Of a stretch of DNA of 64,000 nucleotides, positions 35,316 to 43,618 are shown piece after piece. The notes beneath the pieces were generated by a model that ran no database searches, was not told where the DNA came from, and saw nothing but the letters and a program-made list of their open reading frames with translations. How positions within the stretch are numbered: position 1 is the first letter of the stretch; every line of letters starts with the position of its first letter. Source of the stretch: Caballeronia sp. NK8 (GTDB lineage: Bacteria; Pseudomonadota; Gammaproteobacteria; Burkholderiales; Burkholderiaceae); contig NZ_AP024323.1 in NCBI RefSeq assembly GCF_018408855.1, positions 620,001 to 684,000 on the forward strand, in the 5' to 3' direction. Both the position numbers and the translations under genes were made by a program.

Positions 35316-35618
35316 TCAGCGTTGCGTGGCGTGCTCGCGCATGAAGGCTTCGATCTGCGGCAGGGTCACGTAGCCGTTTTTGTGCGTGTCGATTTCGTCG
35401 AAATGTTTCGCCACCATCGGCATGCCGGTGGATGCCTGCTCGCGGGTGAGCTTGCCGTCATGCGTGGTGTTGGCGCTCGAGAAGCGGGTCTGCAACTGGC
35501 CGAGCGCGCGTTCGACGCGCGGGCTCGCGCCCATCGGCTGCGTGGCGGTCTGGGCGAACGCCACGCCCGAAGTGGCGCACGCCGCGCATGCGGCGAGGAT
35601 GACGAGGATCTTTCGCAT
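35316..35618 (-). CDS. Secreted EF-hand-like protein
   Basis: 100 residues from ATG 35618 with GGAG upstream. The signal peptide MRKILVILAACAACATSGVA ends at FAQ. Two calcium-loop-like stretches follow, THDGKLTREQA and DTHKNGYVTLPQIEAFM, with Asp/Asn/Gly in EF-hand positions but spacing degenerate in the first. It is periplasmic or exported. It is encoded 13 bases downstream-side of the response regulator start on the same strand and may belong to that operon. Confidence 0.7.
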   Translation of the reverse strand: MRKILVILAACAACATSGVAFAQTATQPMGASPRVERALGQLQTRFSSANTTHDGKLTREQASTGMPMVAKHFDEIDTHKNGYVTLPQIEAFMREHATQR

Positions 35619-35874
35619 GGCGCTCTCCTGGTTCGGATGCGATTTGAACGTGAACGGTGATGCCATTCTATTGAGCCGCGCGGCGAACGCAATCTCGCCA
35701 ACGCTTCGATTCGTGTCGCCGTATTTCATGCGCGATGCCCGGCGCATTCGCCGACATTCCGTGACACAAGTTATGCCTCGTGCTGTGCGCGGCGCTTCGC
35801 TATCGTTCTCATCGCCGGCTGCCGCTTGTTCGCGCTGCCGAATTCAATGTCTTGCGATGCATGAGGACTCGATC

Positions 35875-36225
35875 ATGAACTTCCGTTTGTTAAGCGTTTC
35901 CGCCGTTGCCGCCATCAGCCTGACCTGCACGGAGACCGCGTCGGCTGGAACGAGCGTGCAGGTTTCCTACGTGGCGCCTGCCGTCGTCTATGCGCCGCCG
36001 CCGCGTCCCGTGTACTACTACGCGCCGCCGCCGACGCCGATCTATTACTCCATGCCCGTACGCACGGTGGTCGTCGCGCCGCTCGCGCCGCCCGTGGCGG
36101 TCATGGTGCCACCGCCTCCGATGCCGAGACCGACCGTGGTCGTGTCGCCATATGCGGTCGCGCCGGCCGTCAGGGTGACCTATGCGCAACCGGTGCTCGC
36201 GGCGCCCATCGTCGTGGTGCGTTGA
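35875..36225 (+). CDS. Pro/Tyr/Val-rich exported protein
   Basis: 116 residues from ATG 35875 with GAGG upstream. A signal peptide MNFRLLSVSAVAAISLTCTE is followed by a low-complexity chain rich in Pro, Tyr and Val, such as YAPPPRPVYYYAPPPTPIYY and VMVPPPPMPRPTVVV. No domain is recognised. The composition is like small envelope or extracellular proline-rich proteins of Burkholderiaceae. It could be structural or matrix-related; function is unknown. Confidence 0.6.
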   Translation: MNFRLLSVSAVAAISLTCTETASAGTSVQVSYVAPAVVYAPPPRPVYYYAPPPTPIYYSMPVRTVVVAPLAPPVAVMVPPPPMPRPTVVVSPYAVAPAVRVTYAQPVLAAPIVVVR

Positions 36226-36393
36226 GAGCATAGTGCATTCCGACGCATCGAATGCGTACTGCATGACGCAGCGATGCAATGCGCGGCCGCCTTCTATACT
36301 GGATGAACCGTATCGGCCGCGCGTGCGTGCCGCTGCGACGGCGAGCCCGGCGCCGCGCGCCGGTTCATGGCGTTCCAACAGGAGGATCGAGCC

Positions 36394-36675
36394 ATGCTAT
36401 TCATCGTCAACTGGACTGCGCAGCCCGATGTCGAACGGCAGGCGGCCGAGCGATTTCTGCAAACCCGGGGCGCGCCGCCCGACGGCATCCATCTGCTGGG
36501 CCGCTGGCATGCGATCGGCTCGATCTGGGGCATCGCCGTGTGCGAATGCGACAGCCTCGAGCCGCTCGCGCGCTGGGCGCACGAGTGGGCCGACTTGTTC
36601 ATGTTCGACATCAAGCCCGCGATCACCGACGAACAGGTCGGAAAAATGCTGGCTGAATACGCGGAGCGCCAGTAG
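36394..36675 (+). CDS. DUF3303 domain-containing protein
   Basis: 93 residues from ATG 36394 with AGGAGG upstream. The sequence MLFIVNWTAQPDVERQAAER and GIHLLGRWHAIGSIWGIAVCECDSLEPLARWAHEWADLFMFDIKPAITDE shows the single alpha-beta ferredoxin-like unit of DUF3303. The family has no established activity. The frame upstream to 36367 lacks a ribosome-binding site. It lies alone between the Pro-rich protein and the BKACE gene. Confidence 0.75.
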   Translation: MLFIVNWTAQPDVERQAAERFLQTRGAPPDGIHLLGRWHAIGSIWGIAVCECDSLEPLARWAHEWADLFMFDIKPAITDEQVGKMLAEYAERQ

Positions 36676-36840
36676 CCGGAGAAGCGCCGATTCGTCGTAC
36701 CAACACGATTAGGGTTTGTGTGGCTTGCAGCGGGCCGGACAATGTCTCATCATGACAAACGTACTAGTTAGTTCAAATTTGAGCGCCATTCCCGATCCTC
36801 ACGGTGTTTCCGGACGGATGGCGCCGTCAAGGAGCGAAGC

Positions 36841-37677
36841 GTGACCCAATCCCCTACGAAAGAACCCTGCGTCATAGCTGTTGCGATCACCGGATCGGTG
36901 CCGAAGAAGAAGGACAATCCCGCTGTGCCGATCACGATCGCGGAGCAGATCGAGAGCACGCACGAGGCGTACGAAGCGGGCGCGACGCTTGTGCATCTGC
37001 ACGTGCGCGACGAAGATGAACGCTCGAGTTCGGATCGACATCGCTTCGCGGAATTGCAGGAGGGCATCCGCAAGCATTGCCCGGACATCATCATCCAGTT
37101 CTCGACGGGCGGGCGCGGGCGCTCGTTCGAGCAGCGCGGCGCGATGCTCGACCTGAAGCCCGACATGGCGTCGCTCGCGACGGGATCGGTCAATTTTCCG
37201 ACGATCGTGTACGAGAATCCGCCCGACTTCGTGCGCTCGCTCGCGCAGATGATGCTCGATCACAATGTGAAGCCCGAGATCGAGATCTTCGATCTGGCGA
37301 TGCTTTACAGCACCGTCGATCTGGTGGGCCAGGGCTTGCTGAAGTCGCCCGTGCACGTGCAGTTCGTGCTCGGCGTGAAGAATGCGCTGCCGGCGCGACG
37401 CGAGATTCTCGAGTTCGAGGTCGAGCAGTTGAAGAAGCATCTGCCGGATGCGACTTGGACTGCGGCGGGTATCGGACGGCATCAGCTGGAGGTGAATCAC
37501 TGGACGTTGCAACTGGGCGGGCATTGTCGTACGGGACTTGAAGACAATGTGCGATGGGATAAAGACACGCTCGCGAAGAGTAATGCGCAGTTGGTGAGTC
37601 GGGTGGCGGCTTTGTGTGCGGAGTATGGAAGGCCGGTCGCGACGGCGCAGGAGGCGAGGAAGTTGTTGTCGATTTGA
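36841..37677 (+). CDS. BKACE family (beta-keto acid cleavage) enzyme
   Basis: 278 residues from GTG 36841. CVIAVAITGSVPKKKDNPAVP and GATLVHLHVRDEDE match the 3-keto-5-aminohexanoate cleavage/BKACE family; H52 and H54 in HLHVRD are zinc ligands. Other hallmarks are IIIQFSTGGRG, LATGSVNFPTIVYENPP, KPEIEIFDLAML and EVNHWTLQLGGHCRTGLEDN. The enzyme condenses a beta-keto acid with acetyl-CoA and cleaves it to acetoacetate and a new CoA ester. Substrate specificity varies across the family and no partner gene is adjacent, so the compound is unknown. Confidence 0.88.
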   Translation: MTQSPTKEPCVIAVAITGSVPKKKDNPAVPITIAEQIESTHEAYEAGATLVHLHVRDEDERSSSDRHRFAELQEGIRKHCPDIIIQFSTGGRGRSFEQRGAMLDLKPDMASLATGSVNFPTIVYENPPDFVRSLAQMMLDHNVKPEIEIFDLAMLYSTVDLVGQGLLKSPVHVQFVLGVKNALPARREILEFEVEQLKKHLPDATWTAAGIGRHQLEVNHWTLQLGGHCRTGLEDNVRWDKDTLAKSNAQLVSRVAALCAEYGRPVATAQEARKLLSI

Positions 37678-37713
37678 GGGTTGTGGGTTGTGGGTTGTGG
37701 GTTGTGGTTGTGG
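37678..37713 (+). repeat. TTGTGGG short tandem repeat
   Basis: Immediately after the BKACE stop come GGG, then three copies of TTGTGGG (37681-37701) and two of TTGTGG (37702-37713). This is a simple-sequence tract prone to slippage. It directly precedes the terminator stem. Confidence 0.85.
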
Positions 37714-37749
37714 AGCGCGCCGGTGGGAAACCGCGGCGCGCTTTTTTTT
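37713..37749 (+). terminator. Intrinsic terminator after BKACE gene
   Basis: The stem GCGCGCC / GGCGCGC, with an inner GGT/ACC pair, is followed by eight T. It ends the BKACE transcript ahead of the adhesin leader. Confidence 0.8.
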
Positions 37750-38342
37750 GTAGTCGCGGTGGTAAATGGATGTTCTTCGGGGGGCTGTTCAAGAGCCTCC
37801 TTTCCCTCGGGTTACTCCAAAAAAAAACGTAGCCCTTTTCTTCTTTCACTCGCATGCCTTGATTCGACGGCGTTTTGATCGCACGCCGACATGACCTTGA
37901 TATTCGACTGCTTTTACGCATCAATCGACAAAGAGAATATGCATGCCTAATGGCAATTAAAAACAAATAACTTCTGCTGAAAGGCATTCTTATGCGTCGG
38001 CTTCTTGACGCTTAACGCGATGATTCGTGAGTTATTTGCAAAACAAACGCAAAAAACATGCTTTTAAGAATTGTTGAATTGAAAGTTCACCAAATAAAAC
38101 GAAAAATCGTGCTCCATTGCTATACCGGAATGGACGATTGGTAAGGGGCGCCTGAATTTTTAGCAGGCTGGGCAAGGGAACGACATGTCGCGTTTCCACT
38201 CGACAATCGCGTTTTTAGAGTTGTCCGGGATCTTTCGTGTCGCCATGTATTGATTTCGTCATCCTAATTTACCACCCCAGTTCTGGTGGGCGTCCCGTGC
38301 TGCGCCATCGAATTTTGAGCGATTGAATCTACGAGGTTTTGA
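37750..38342. other. AT-rich leader region upstream of the autotransporter adhesin
   Basis: 593 bp with no supported gene. It is visibly richer in A/T than the rest of the window, especially 37900-38110, with A tracts and few CpG-rich blocks. A dyad TCCATT (38113-38118) / AATGGA (38129-38134) lies inside. Such composition suits binding by H-NS-like proteins and regulated expression of a surface adhesin. Confidence 0.5.
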
Positions 38343-41300
38343 GTGAACAGAACGTACAAGGTGGTTTGGAGTCAGGCGCAGGGGAAGTGGGTTGCAGTGT
38401 CTGAAGTTGCCAGGACGAGAGGGAAGGGTACGAGTCGGTCGGTGGTTGTTGCAGCTTCTGCGGTTGTAACGTTGGCGGCAGGGAGTGCACATGCTGCGGA
38501 AGCGAATAGTTTTGCCAGTGGCGTGTTTGATTCGAACGGTTTCATCAATTGCTTTACGTCGCTTGCAGATGGGGCGTCCAACGGGTCTGCTTGCGATGGC
38601 GGAGGTAAGTCGGGCTCGGGCTTCATAGCATTCGATGGGCTCGGTACCGCGGGCGCGTACGCGATCGCGCCCGACGAAAACACGATTCAGATAGGCGTCG
38701 GAGGACAGGACCGGTTGACCATTAGCATGGTTCCTGGCATGGGTCCGATGATCAACGCCTACGCGACCCTGAACATGAACGGGCGCAATCTCACAGGTTT
38801 GCCTGCCGGAGCGGTCACTACTGGAAGCACGGATGCGATCAATGGTTCACAGCTCTACATTGTGTCCGGTTCGTTAAGTACAGTAGGAAGCCGAGTCAAT
38901 TCGCTGTCGACGGTCGTCGGCTCGTTGTCCGCGAGCGTGAGTACGGTGACGTCCAACGTGAGTTCGTTGTCCACGGGGCTGAGCACGGTCACGTCGAACG
39001 TCGATTCGCTTTCGACGTCCACGTCGACGGGCTTGAGCACCGTGACCTCAGGAGTCAACTCTCTCTCGACGGGCTTGAGCACCGTCGAATCAAACGTGGG
39101 CTCGCTCTCGACCGGGCTGAGCACCGTGACATCCGATGTGAGTTCGTTGTCGACCGGCATGAGTACGGTGACGTCGAACGTCAGTTCTTTGTCCACGGGG
39201 CTAAGCACGGTAACGTCAGGCCTGGATTCACTTTCGACGTCCACCTCCACGGGTTTGAGCACGGTCACGTCGGGCGTTGACTCGCTCTCGACCGGGCTGA
39301 GCACCGTGACATCCGATGTAGGTTCGTTGTCGACGGGCATGAGTACGGTGACGTCGAACGTAAGTTCTTTGTCCACGGGACTTAGCACGGTCACGTCGAG
39401 CGTCGATTCGCTGTCAACGTCGACCTCCACGAGTTTGAGCACGGTCACGTCGAACGTTGACTCGCTCTCGACCGGGCTGAGCACCGTGACATCCGATGTG
39501 AGTTCGTTGTCGACCGGCATGAGTACGGTGACGTCGAACGTAAGTTCTTTGTCCTCGGGCTTGAGCACGGTGTCGTCGAGCGTCGATTCGCTGTCAACGT
39601 CGACCTCCACGGGTTTGAGCACCGTAACGTCAGGTGTCAATTCTCTCTCGACCGGTTTGAGCACGGTCACGTCGAACGTAAGTTCTTTGTCGACGGGACT
39701 GAGCACGGTCACGTCGAACGTTGACTCGCTCTCAACGGGCCTGAGCACCGTGACATCCGATGTGGGTTCGTTGTCGACCGGCATAAGTACGGTGACGTCG
39801 AACGTAAGTTCCTTGTCCACGGGACTGAGCACGGTAACGTCGGGCCTGGATTCACTTTCGACATCCACCTCGACGGGTTTGAGTACCGTCACCTCGGGCG
39901 TCAATTCGCTTTCGACGGGTTTGAGCACGGTGACGTCGAACGTTGACTCGCTCTCGACCGGGCTGAGCACCGTGACATCCGATGTGAGTTCGTTGTCGAC
40001 CGGCATGAGTACGGTGACGTCGAACGTAAGTTCCTTGTCCTCGGGTTTGAGCACGGTCTCGTCGAGCGTCGATTCGCTGTCAACGTCGACCTCCGCGGGT
40101 TTGAGCACCGTAACGTCAGGTGTCAATTCACTCTCGACGGGCTTGAGCACGGTCACGTCGAACGTTGACTCGCTCTCAACGGGCCTGAGCACCGTGACGT
40201 CCGATGTGAGTTCGTTGTCGACCGGCATGAGTACGGTGACGTCAAACGTAAGTTCCTTGTCCACGGGACTGAGCACGGTAACGTCGGGCCTGGATTCACT
40301 TTCGACATCCACCTCGACGGGTTTGAGCACCGTTGTATCGAATGTTGACTCTCTTTCCACCGGCCTCAGCACTGTAACGTCAGGCCTCGACTCGCTCTCG
40401 ACATCGACGTCGACGGGTTTGAGCACCGTGACGTCAGGCGTCGCATCGCTTTCGACCGGCCTCAGCACGGTGACCTCCGGCATCGTTTCTTTGTCGACGG
40501 GATTCACTTCGCTGTCGGTCGCGATGGACAACACGGTCCAGTACGATGATCCGGATAATCACACGAGTGTGACGTTCGGCGACCCGGCCAAAGCGGCCGT
40601 TACGCTCAAGAATGTCGCGCCTGGAGAGGTCAGTGCTATCAGCCTTGAGGCGATCAACGGCTCGCAACTCTTCGCAACCGCGCAAAGCGCAGCAGACGCG
40701 CTGGGCGGCGAGTCGAAGGTGAACGAGGACGGCACGATCTCCACGCCGAACTACGCAGTGCGCAATCTCGATGGTTCGACGACCACGGCGATCACCGTCG
40801 GCGACGCGATTACGAACCTCGACGGCCGCACGACGCAAAACACCACCGACATCAGCGACCTGAACAACCAGATCAACAAAGGCGTGATCGGCTTGGTGCA
40901 GCAGGACGCGACGACCCGCGACATCACCGTGGCGAAGGACACCGACGGCACGAAGGTGGACTTCACGGGCACGGCGGGCGCGCGCGTGCTGGATGGTGTC
41001 GCAGCAGGCAAGGTGAACGATCAGAGCAAGGAAGCGATCAACGGCTCGCAACTCTTCGCAACCGCGCAAAGCGCAGCAGACGCGCTGGGCGGCGAGTCGA
41101 AGGTGAACGAGGACGGCACGATCTCTACGCCGAACTACGCAGTGCACAATCTCGATGGTTCGACGACCACGGCGATCACCGTCGGCGACGCGATCACCAA
41201 CCTCGATAGCCGCACGACGCAAAACACGACCGACATCACCAGCATCAATAGCACGCTCAACGACATCACCACCGGTGGGGGCATCAAATACTTCCACGCG

Positions 41301-42293
41301 AATTCGACACTGGCGGATTCGGCGGCGGAGGGCGTTGAATCGGTCGCGATCGGCGGTAACGCGCAAGCGAAGGGCGCTAACTCCGTTGCGATCGGCTCGA
41401 ACTCGGTGGCCGATCGCGCAGAAACGGTGTCTGTGGGCGCGAAAGGTGCGGAACGCCAGATCACGAACGTCGCGGCCGGCACCGAGGACACCGACGCCGT
41501 CAACGTGTCGCAGTTGAAGCAGGCCGGGCTCATCGATGGCAACGGCAACTCGAAGACGGCCGTGAGCTACGACAACGGCGCGGACGGCAAGCCCGACTAC
41601 TCAAGCATCAGTCTCGGCAACGGCAGCGGCACCACGACGATTCACAACGTCGCGGCAGGCATTGGAGGTACGGATGCCGTGAACGTCGATCAAATGAACG
41701 CCGCGCTGGATCGCGTGACGAACATCGCCGAGAGCGGTGGCAATCCGTTGTTCGCGGCGGCGGGCGATCGCAACACCGAGGTCGCCAGCGCGTCCGGTAC
41801 CCATGCCACTGCGATGGGCGCGAATGCGAACGCGAGCGCCGACAACTCGGTGGCGCTGGGCGCGAATTCGATCGCGGATCGGGCGAATACGGTGTCGGTC
41901 GGTTCGGCAGGCAACGAGCGTCAGATCACCAACGTCGCCAACGGCACGCAAGACACCGACGCAGTCAATGTTCGTCAGTTGAATCTGTCGGCCGCGCAGT
42001 CGCAAAGCTATACCGATTCGCGCATCGCCGGCGTGCAAGGCCAGATCAACAACGTGGCGAGCACGGCCTACGGCGGTATCGCGGCCGCAATGGCCGCCGC
42101 GGGGTTGCCGCAGCCGACGGCTCCGGGCAAGACCATGGTGTCCGTCGCCGGTGCGCGGTATGCGAGCGCCTCCGGTGCGGCCATCGGTATCTCGTACGTG
42201 ACGCAGGACGAGCGCTGGGTCGTGAAGGCGTCGGGCAACACCAGCAGTTCCGGTAATGTCGGGTTCACCATCGGCGCGGGTCACCAGTGGTAA
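38343..42293 (+). CDS. Trimeric autotransporter adhesin (YadA/BpaA type)
   Basis: 1316 residues from GTG 38343. The extended signal peptide MNRTYKVVWSQAQGKWVAVS is followed by ...VVVAASAVVTLAAGSAHA. A long stalk (about 206-727) is made of Ser/Thr/Leu/Val repeats. Neck and linker segments follow (VKVNEDGTISTPNYAV-like blocks twice, DAVNVSQL, DAVNVDQM, DAVNVRQL) and two YadA-head-like stretches (GVESVAIGGNAQAKGANSVAIGSNSV near 1000, and TAMGANANASADNSVALGANSIA). The C-terminal anchor (about 1225-1316) starts near SQSYTDSRIAGVQ and ends VGFTIGAGHQW, with the terminal Trp expected for Bam insertion. Three subunits form a surface fibre. It is flanked by terminators and stands alone. Confidence 0.95.
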   Translation: MNRTYKVVWSQAQGKWVAVSEVARTRGKGTSRSVVVAASAVVTLAAGSAHAAEANSFASGVFDSNGFINCFTSLADGASNGSACDGGGKSGSGFIAFDGLGTAGAYAIAPDENTIQIGVGGQDRLTISMVPGMGPMINAYATLNMNGRNLTGLPAGAVTTGSTDAINGSQLYIVSGSLSTVGSRVNSLSTVVGSLSASVSTVTSNVSSLSTGLSTVTSNVDSLSTSTSTGLSTVTSGVNSLSTGLSTVESNVGSLSTGLSTVTSDVSSLSTGMSTVTSNVSSLSTGLSTVTSGLDSLSTSTSTGLSTVTSGVDSLSTGLSTVTSDVGSLSTGMSTVTSNVSSLSTGLSTVTSSVDSLSTSTSTSLSTVTSNVDSLSTGLSTVTSDVSSLSTGMSTVTSNVSSLSSGLSTVSSSVDSLSTSTSTGLSTVTSGVNSLSTGLSTVTSNVSSLSTGLSTVTSNVDSLSTGLSTVTSDVGSLSTGISTVTSNVSSLSTGLSTVTSGLDSLSTSTSTGLSTVTSGVNSLSTGLSTVTSNVDSLSTGLSTVTSDVSSLSTGMSTVTSNVSSLSSGLSTVSSSVDSLSTSTSAGLSTVTSGVNSLSTGLSTVTSNVDSLSTGLSTVTSDVSSLSTGMSTVTSNVSSLSTGLSTVTSGLDSLSTSTSTGLSTVVSNVDSLSTGLSTVTSGLDSLSTSTSTGLSTVTSGVASLSTGLSTVTSGIVSLSTGFTSLSVAMDNTVQYDDPDNHTSVTFGDPAKAAVTLKNVAPGEVSAISLEAINGSQLFATAQSAADALGGESKVNEDGTISTPNYAVRNLDGSTTTAITVGDAITNLDGRTTQNTTDISDLNNQINKGVIGLVQQDATTRDITVAKDTDGTKVDFTGTAGARVLDGVAAGKVNDQSKEAINGSQLFATAQSAADALGGESKVNEDGTISTPNYAVHNLDGSTTTAITVGDAITNLDSRTTQNTTDITSINSTLNDITTGGGIKYFHANSTLADSAAEGVESVAIGGNAQAKGANSVAIGSNSVADRAETVSVGAKGAERQITNVAAGTEDTDAVNVSQLKQAGLIDGNGNSKTAVSYDNGADGKPDYSSISLGNGSGTTTIHNVAAGIGGTDAVNVDQMNAALDRVTNIAESGGNPLFAAAGDRNTEVASASGTHATAMGANANASADNSVALGANSIADRANTVSVGSAGNERQITNVANGTQDTDAVNVRQLNLSAAQSQSYTDSRIAGVQGQINNVASTAYGGIAAAMAAAGLPQPTAPGKTMVSVAGARYASASGAAIGISYVTQDERWVVKASGNTSSSGNVGFTIGAGHQW
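38960..40525 (+). repeat. Nested 42/54-bp coding repeats in the adhesin stalk
   Basis: The stalk consists of about 34 units, of which most are 14 residues (SLSTGLSTVTSNVS type, 42 bp) and the rest 18 residues (SLSTSTSTGLSTVTSGVN type, 54 bp). Four units form a 60-residue (180-bp) super-repeat found six times. Marker sequence GTGAC(A/G)TCCGATGT starts at 39126, 39306, 39486, 39750, 39972 and 40194. Spacings are 180, 180, 264, 222 and 222, that is 180 plus 0, 0, 84, 42 and 42. This implies copy-number change by recombination in whole units. Confidence 0.9.
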
Positions 42294-42318
42294 GCGCCTG
42301 ACGTAGCATCCGGGCGTC

Positions 42319-42358
42319 AAAATCGGTCGACACAGCTTTGTGTCGACCGATTTTTTTC
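42319..42358 (+). terminator. Intrinsic terminator of the adhesin gene
   Basis: AAAATCGGTCGACACA pairs perfectly with TGTGTCGACCGATTTT around the loop GCTT, with a T tract at the end. It lies 25 bases after the adhesin stop. Confidence 0.92.
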
Positions 42359-42447
42359 GAGCGCATGTTCAGGCACGGCGCTCATCCTCCTCCAAAAAAT
42401 CTGCCTTACAATCGTTCTCTACCCTGACAAGCACGTCACGCGCGAAC

Positions 42448-43140
42448 ATGAACGAGCGTAAGTCATCCGGACTCGCCGACCGGATCTACAACGACATCCT
42501 CAACAGCATCATGGAAGGCGAGTTCAAGGAGGGCGACCGGCTCCTGACCGAACACGCGCTCGCCGAACGCTTCGCGACCTCACGTCCGACTGTGCGCGAG
42601 GCACTCGCGCGCTTGCGCGCCGACGGCATCATCGTGACGCGGCGCGGTTCGGGCACGACCATCGGACGCCGCCCCGATCCGGACGTGCGCCGTTTCGCGC
42701 CGCTCGAAACGCTGTCGGACATTCGCCGTTGCTACGAATTTCGCATCGTGACGGAATCCGGCGCAGCGGAACTCGCCGCCATCAAGGCCGATGACGACGA
42801 TATCCGCGCGATTCAGGACGCCTGGGATCGCCTCGAACGCGTCGTCGAATCGCAGCAGGGCATCGGCGCAAAAGATGACTACGCGTTTCATCTCGCGATC
42901 GCGCGGGCTTCGAAGAATCAGTTCTTCATCACCGTGCTGTCGTTCATCGAGGAACAGATCGCGTTCAGCATGAACCTGTCGCGCAATCTGTCGTTCGTGA
43001 AGACGCTCGAACGGCAGCGCCTCGTGCAGCGCGAACATCTCGATGTGATCGAAGCTATCCGCGCACACGATCCCGTCCGCGCGGGACGGGCGATGCGAGC
43101 GCATCTGGAAAACGCGGTGGACCGCATGTTCGGTAGCTAA
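42448..43140 (+). CDS. GntR family regulator with FCD domain
   Basis: 230 residues from ATG 42448 (MNERKSSGLADRIYNDILNS). The winged helix (about 5-75) reads GEFKEGDRLLTEHALAERFATSRPTVREALARLRADGIIVTRRGSGTTIG. The FCD effector domain (about 90-225) has CYEFRIVTESGAAELAAIKADDDD, DYAFHLAIARASKNQFFITVL and REHLDVIEAIRAHDPVRAGRAMRAHLENAVDRM, including the His/Asp metal-site pattern. It precedes the ABC-transporter operon by 478 bp. That gap holds two GTTGT-N3-ACAAC palindromes fitting the FCD-GntR consensus TNGTNNNACNA, so it likely represses the transporter. Confidence 0.92.
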   Translation: MNERKSSGLADRIYNDILNSIMEGEFKEGDRLLTEHALAERFATSRPTVREALARLRADGIIVTRRGSGTTIGRRPDPDVRRFAPLETLSDIRRCYEFRIVTESGAAELAAIKADDDDIRAIQDAWDRLERVVESQQGIGAKDDYAFHLAIARASKNQFFITVLSFIEEQIAFSMNLSRNLSFVKTLERQRLVQREHLDVIEAIRAHDPVRAGRAMRAHLENAVDRMFGS

Positions 43141-43156
43141 ACCGACCAGTGCGACA

Positions 43157-43169
43157 GTTGTCACACAAC
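43157..43169. promoter_or_regulatory. GTTGTCACACAAC operator candidate
   Basis: A perfect 5-3-5 palindrome located 17 bp after the GntR stop. It fits the FCD-subfamily GntR operator form TNGTNNNACNA, and an identical-arm copy lies 52 bp downstream, about five helical turns away. Confidence 0.6.
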
Positions 43170-43204
43170 CTCGACGGAAGCGCGCCAAAACTGTCGAATC
43201 GTCA

Positions 43205-43225
43205 CAAAGTTGTTTGACAACTTTG
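43205..43225. promoter_or_regulatory. GTTGTTTGACAAC operator candidate (9-bp arms)
   Basis: CAAAGTTGT-TTG-ACAACTTTG is a perfect palindrome with 9-bp arms. Its core GTTGT-N3-ACAAC repeats the element at 43157-43169. The pair probably binds the adjacent GntR/FCD regulator cooperatively. Confidence 0.65.
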
Positions 43226-43300
43226 CGGAAGCTTGCTTTTCCATGCGATGAAGCGCCGCGCAAGCAGTCAAGGAAACTCGCCGGAAATCTATAGGAAACA

Positions 43301-43314
43301 CTGGTTAAAACCAG
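43301..43314. promoter_or_regulatory. CTGGTTAAAACCAG palindrome
   Basis: A perfect 14-bp palindrome in the same intergenic region, of the FadR/GntR-like CTGGT...ACCAG class. It differs from the GTTGT-N3-ACAAC pair and may bind a different regulator. A related CTGG...CCAG element occurs at 60602-60618. Confidence 0.45.
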
Positions 43315-43435
43315 GTAAAACCACAAGGTAACAGACCCTCGGGGTATCTCCCGAGGCAAGCTTGCAAAGCGCTGTCGCCAGAGGAAAAAGTGCCTTGAAC
43401 GGCTTCGGTAACAGCATGCGCCCCGACCAATTTGC

Positions 43436-43465
43436 TTGACATCCTATAACCTCGTTAGCTATTTT
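43436..43465 (+). promoter_or_regulatory. Possible sigma-70 promoter for ABC operon
   Basis: TTGACA (43436-43441) is a perfect -35 box; TATTTT 18 bases later is a moderate -10. It lies downstream of all three palindromes and about 155 bases before the solute-binding-protein start. Confidence 0.4.
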
Positions 43466-43618
43466 TCAGCATCCAGTCGCAACGAGGGCGCACGCGCACA
43501 AAGACAGGCGAGAATCAGAATCAGCAGAAACAGGCCGGCGATCGACACAATCGACAGTATCGACGATACGACCGGACCTCTTCCCGACCCGTGGTTGCGA
43601 GAGAAGTGAGGAGACAAA

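Larger units (their letters stand above)
43141..43618. other. Regulatory region between GntR gene and ABC operon
   Basis: No gene is supported here. It carries palindromes GTTGTCACACAAC (43157-43169), GTTGTTTGACAAC (43209-43221) and CTGGTTAAAACCAG (43301-43314). A possible sigma-70 promoter has TTGACA at 43436-43441 and TATTTT 18 bases later. The transcript would then have a leader of about 150 bases before the solute-binding protein. Confidence 0.6.

Noticed and set aside
38960..40525. CRISPR-like regularly spaced repeats
   Set aside because: The repeats are contiguous coding units in frame, without variable spacers, and translate into a coiled-coil stalk.
38855..40534. Minus-strand open frame of 559 residues with regular TFDVTVL-type repeats opposite the adhesin stalk
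   Set aside because: It is the antisense reading of the 42/54-bp repeats; stop-free because the repeat unit has no stop in that frame. No ribosome-binding site and no plausible protein character.
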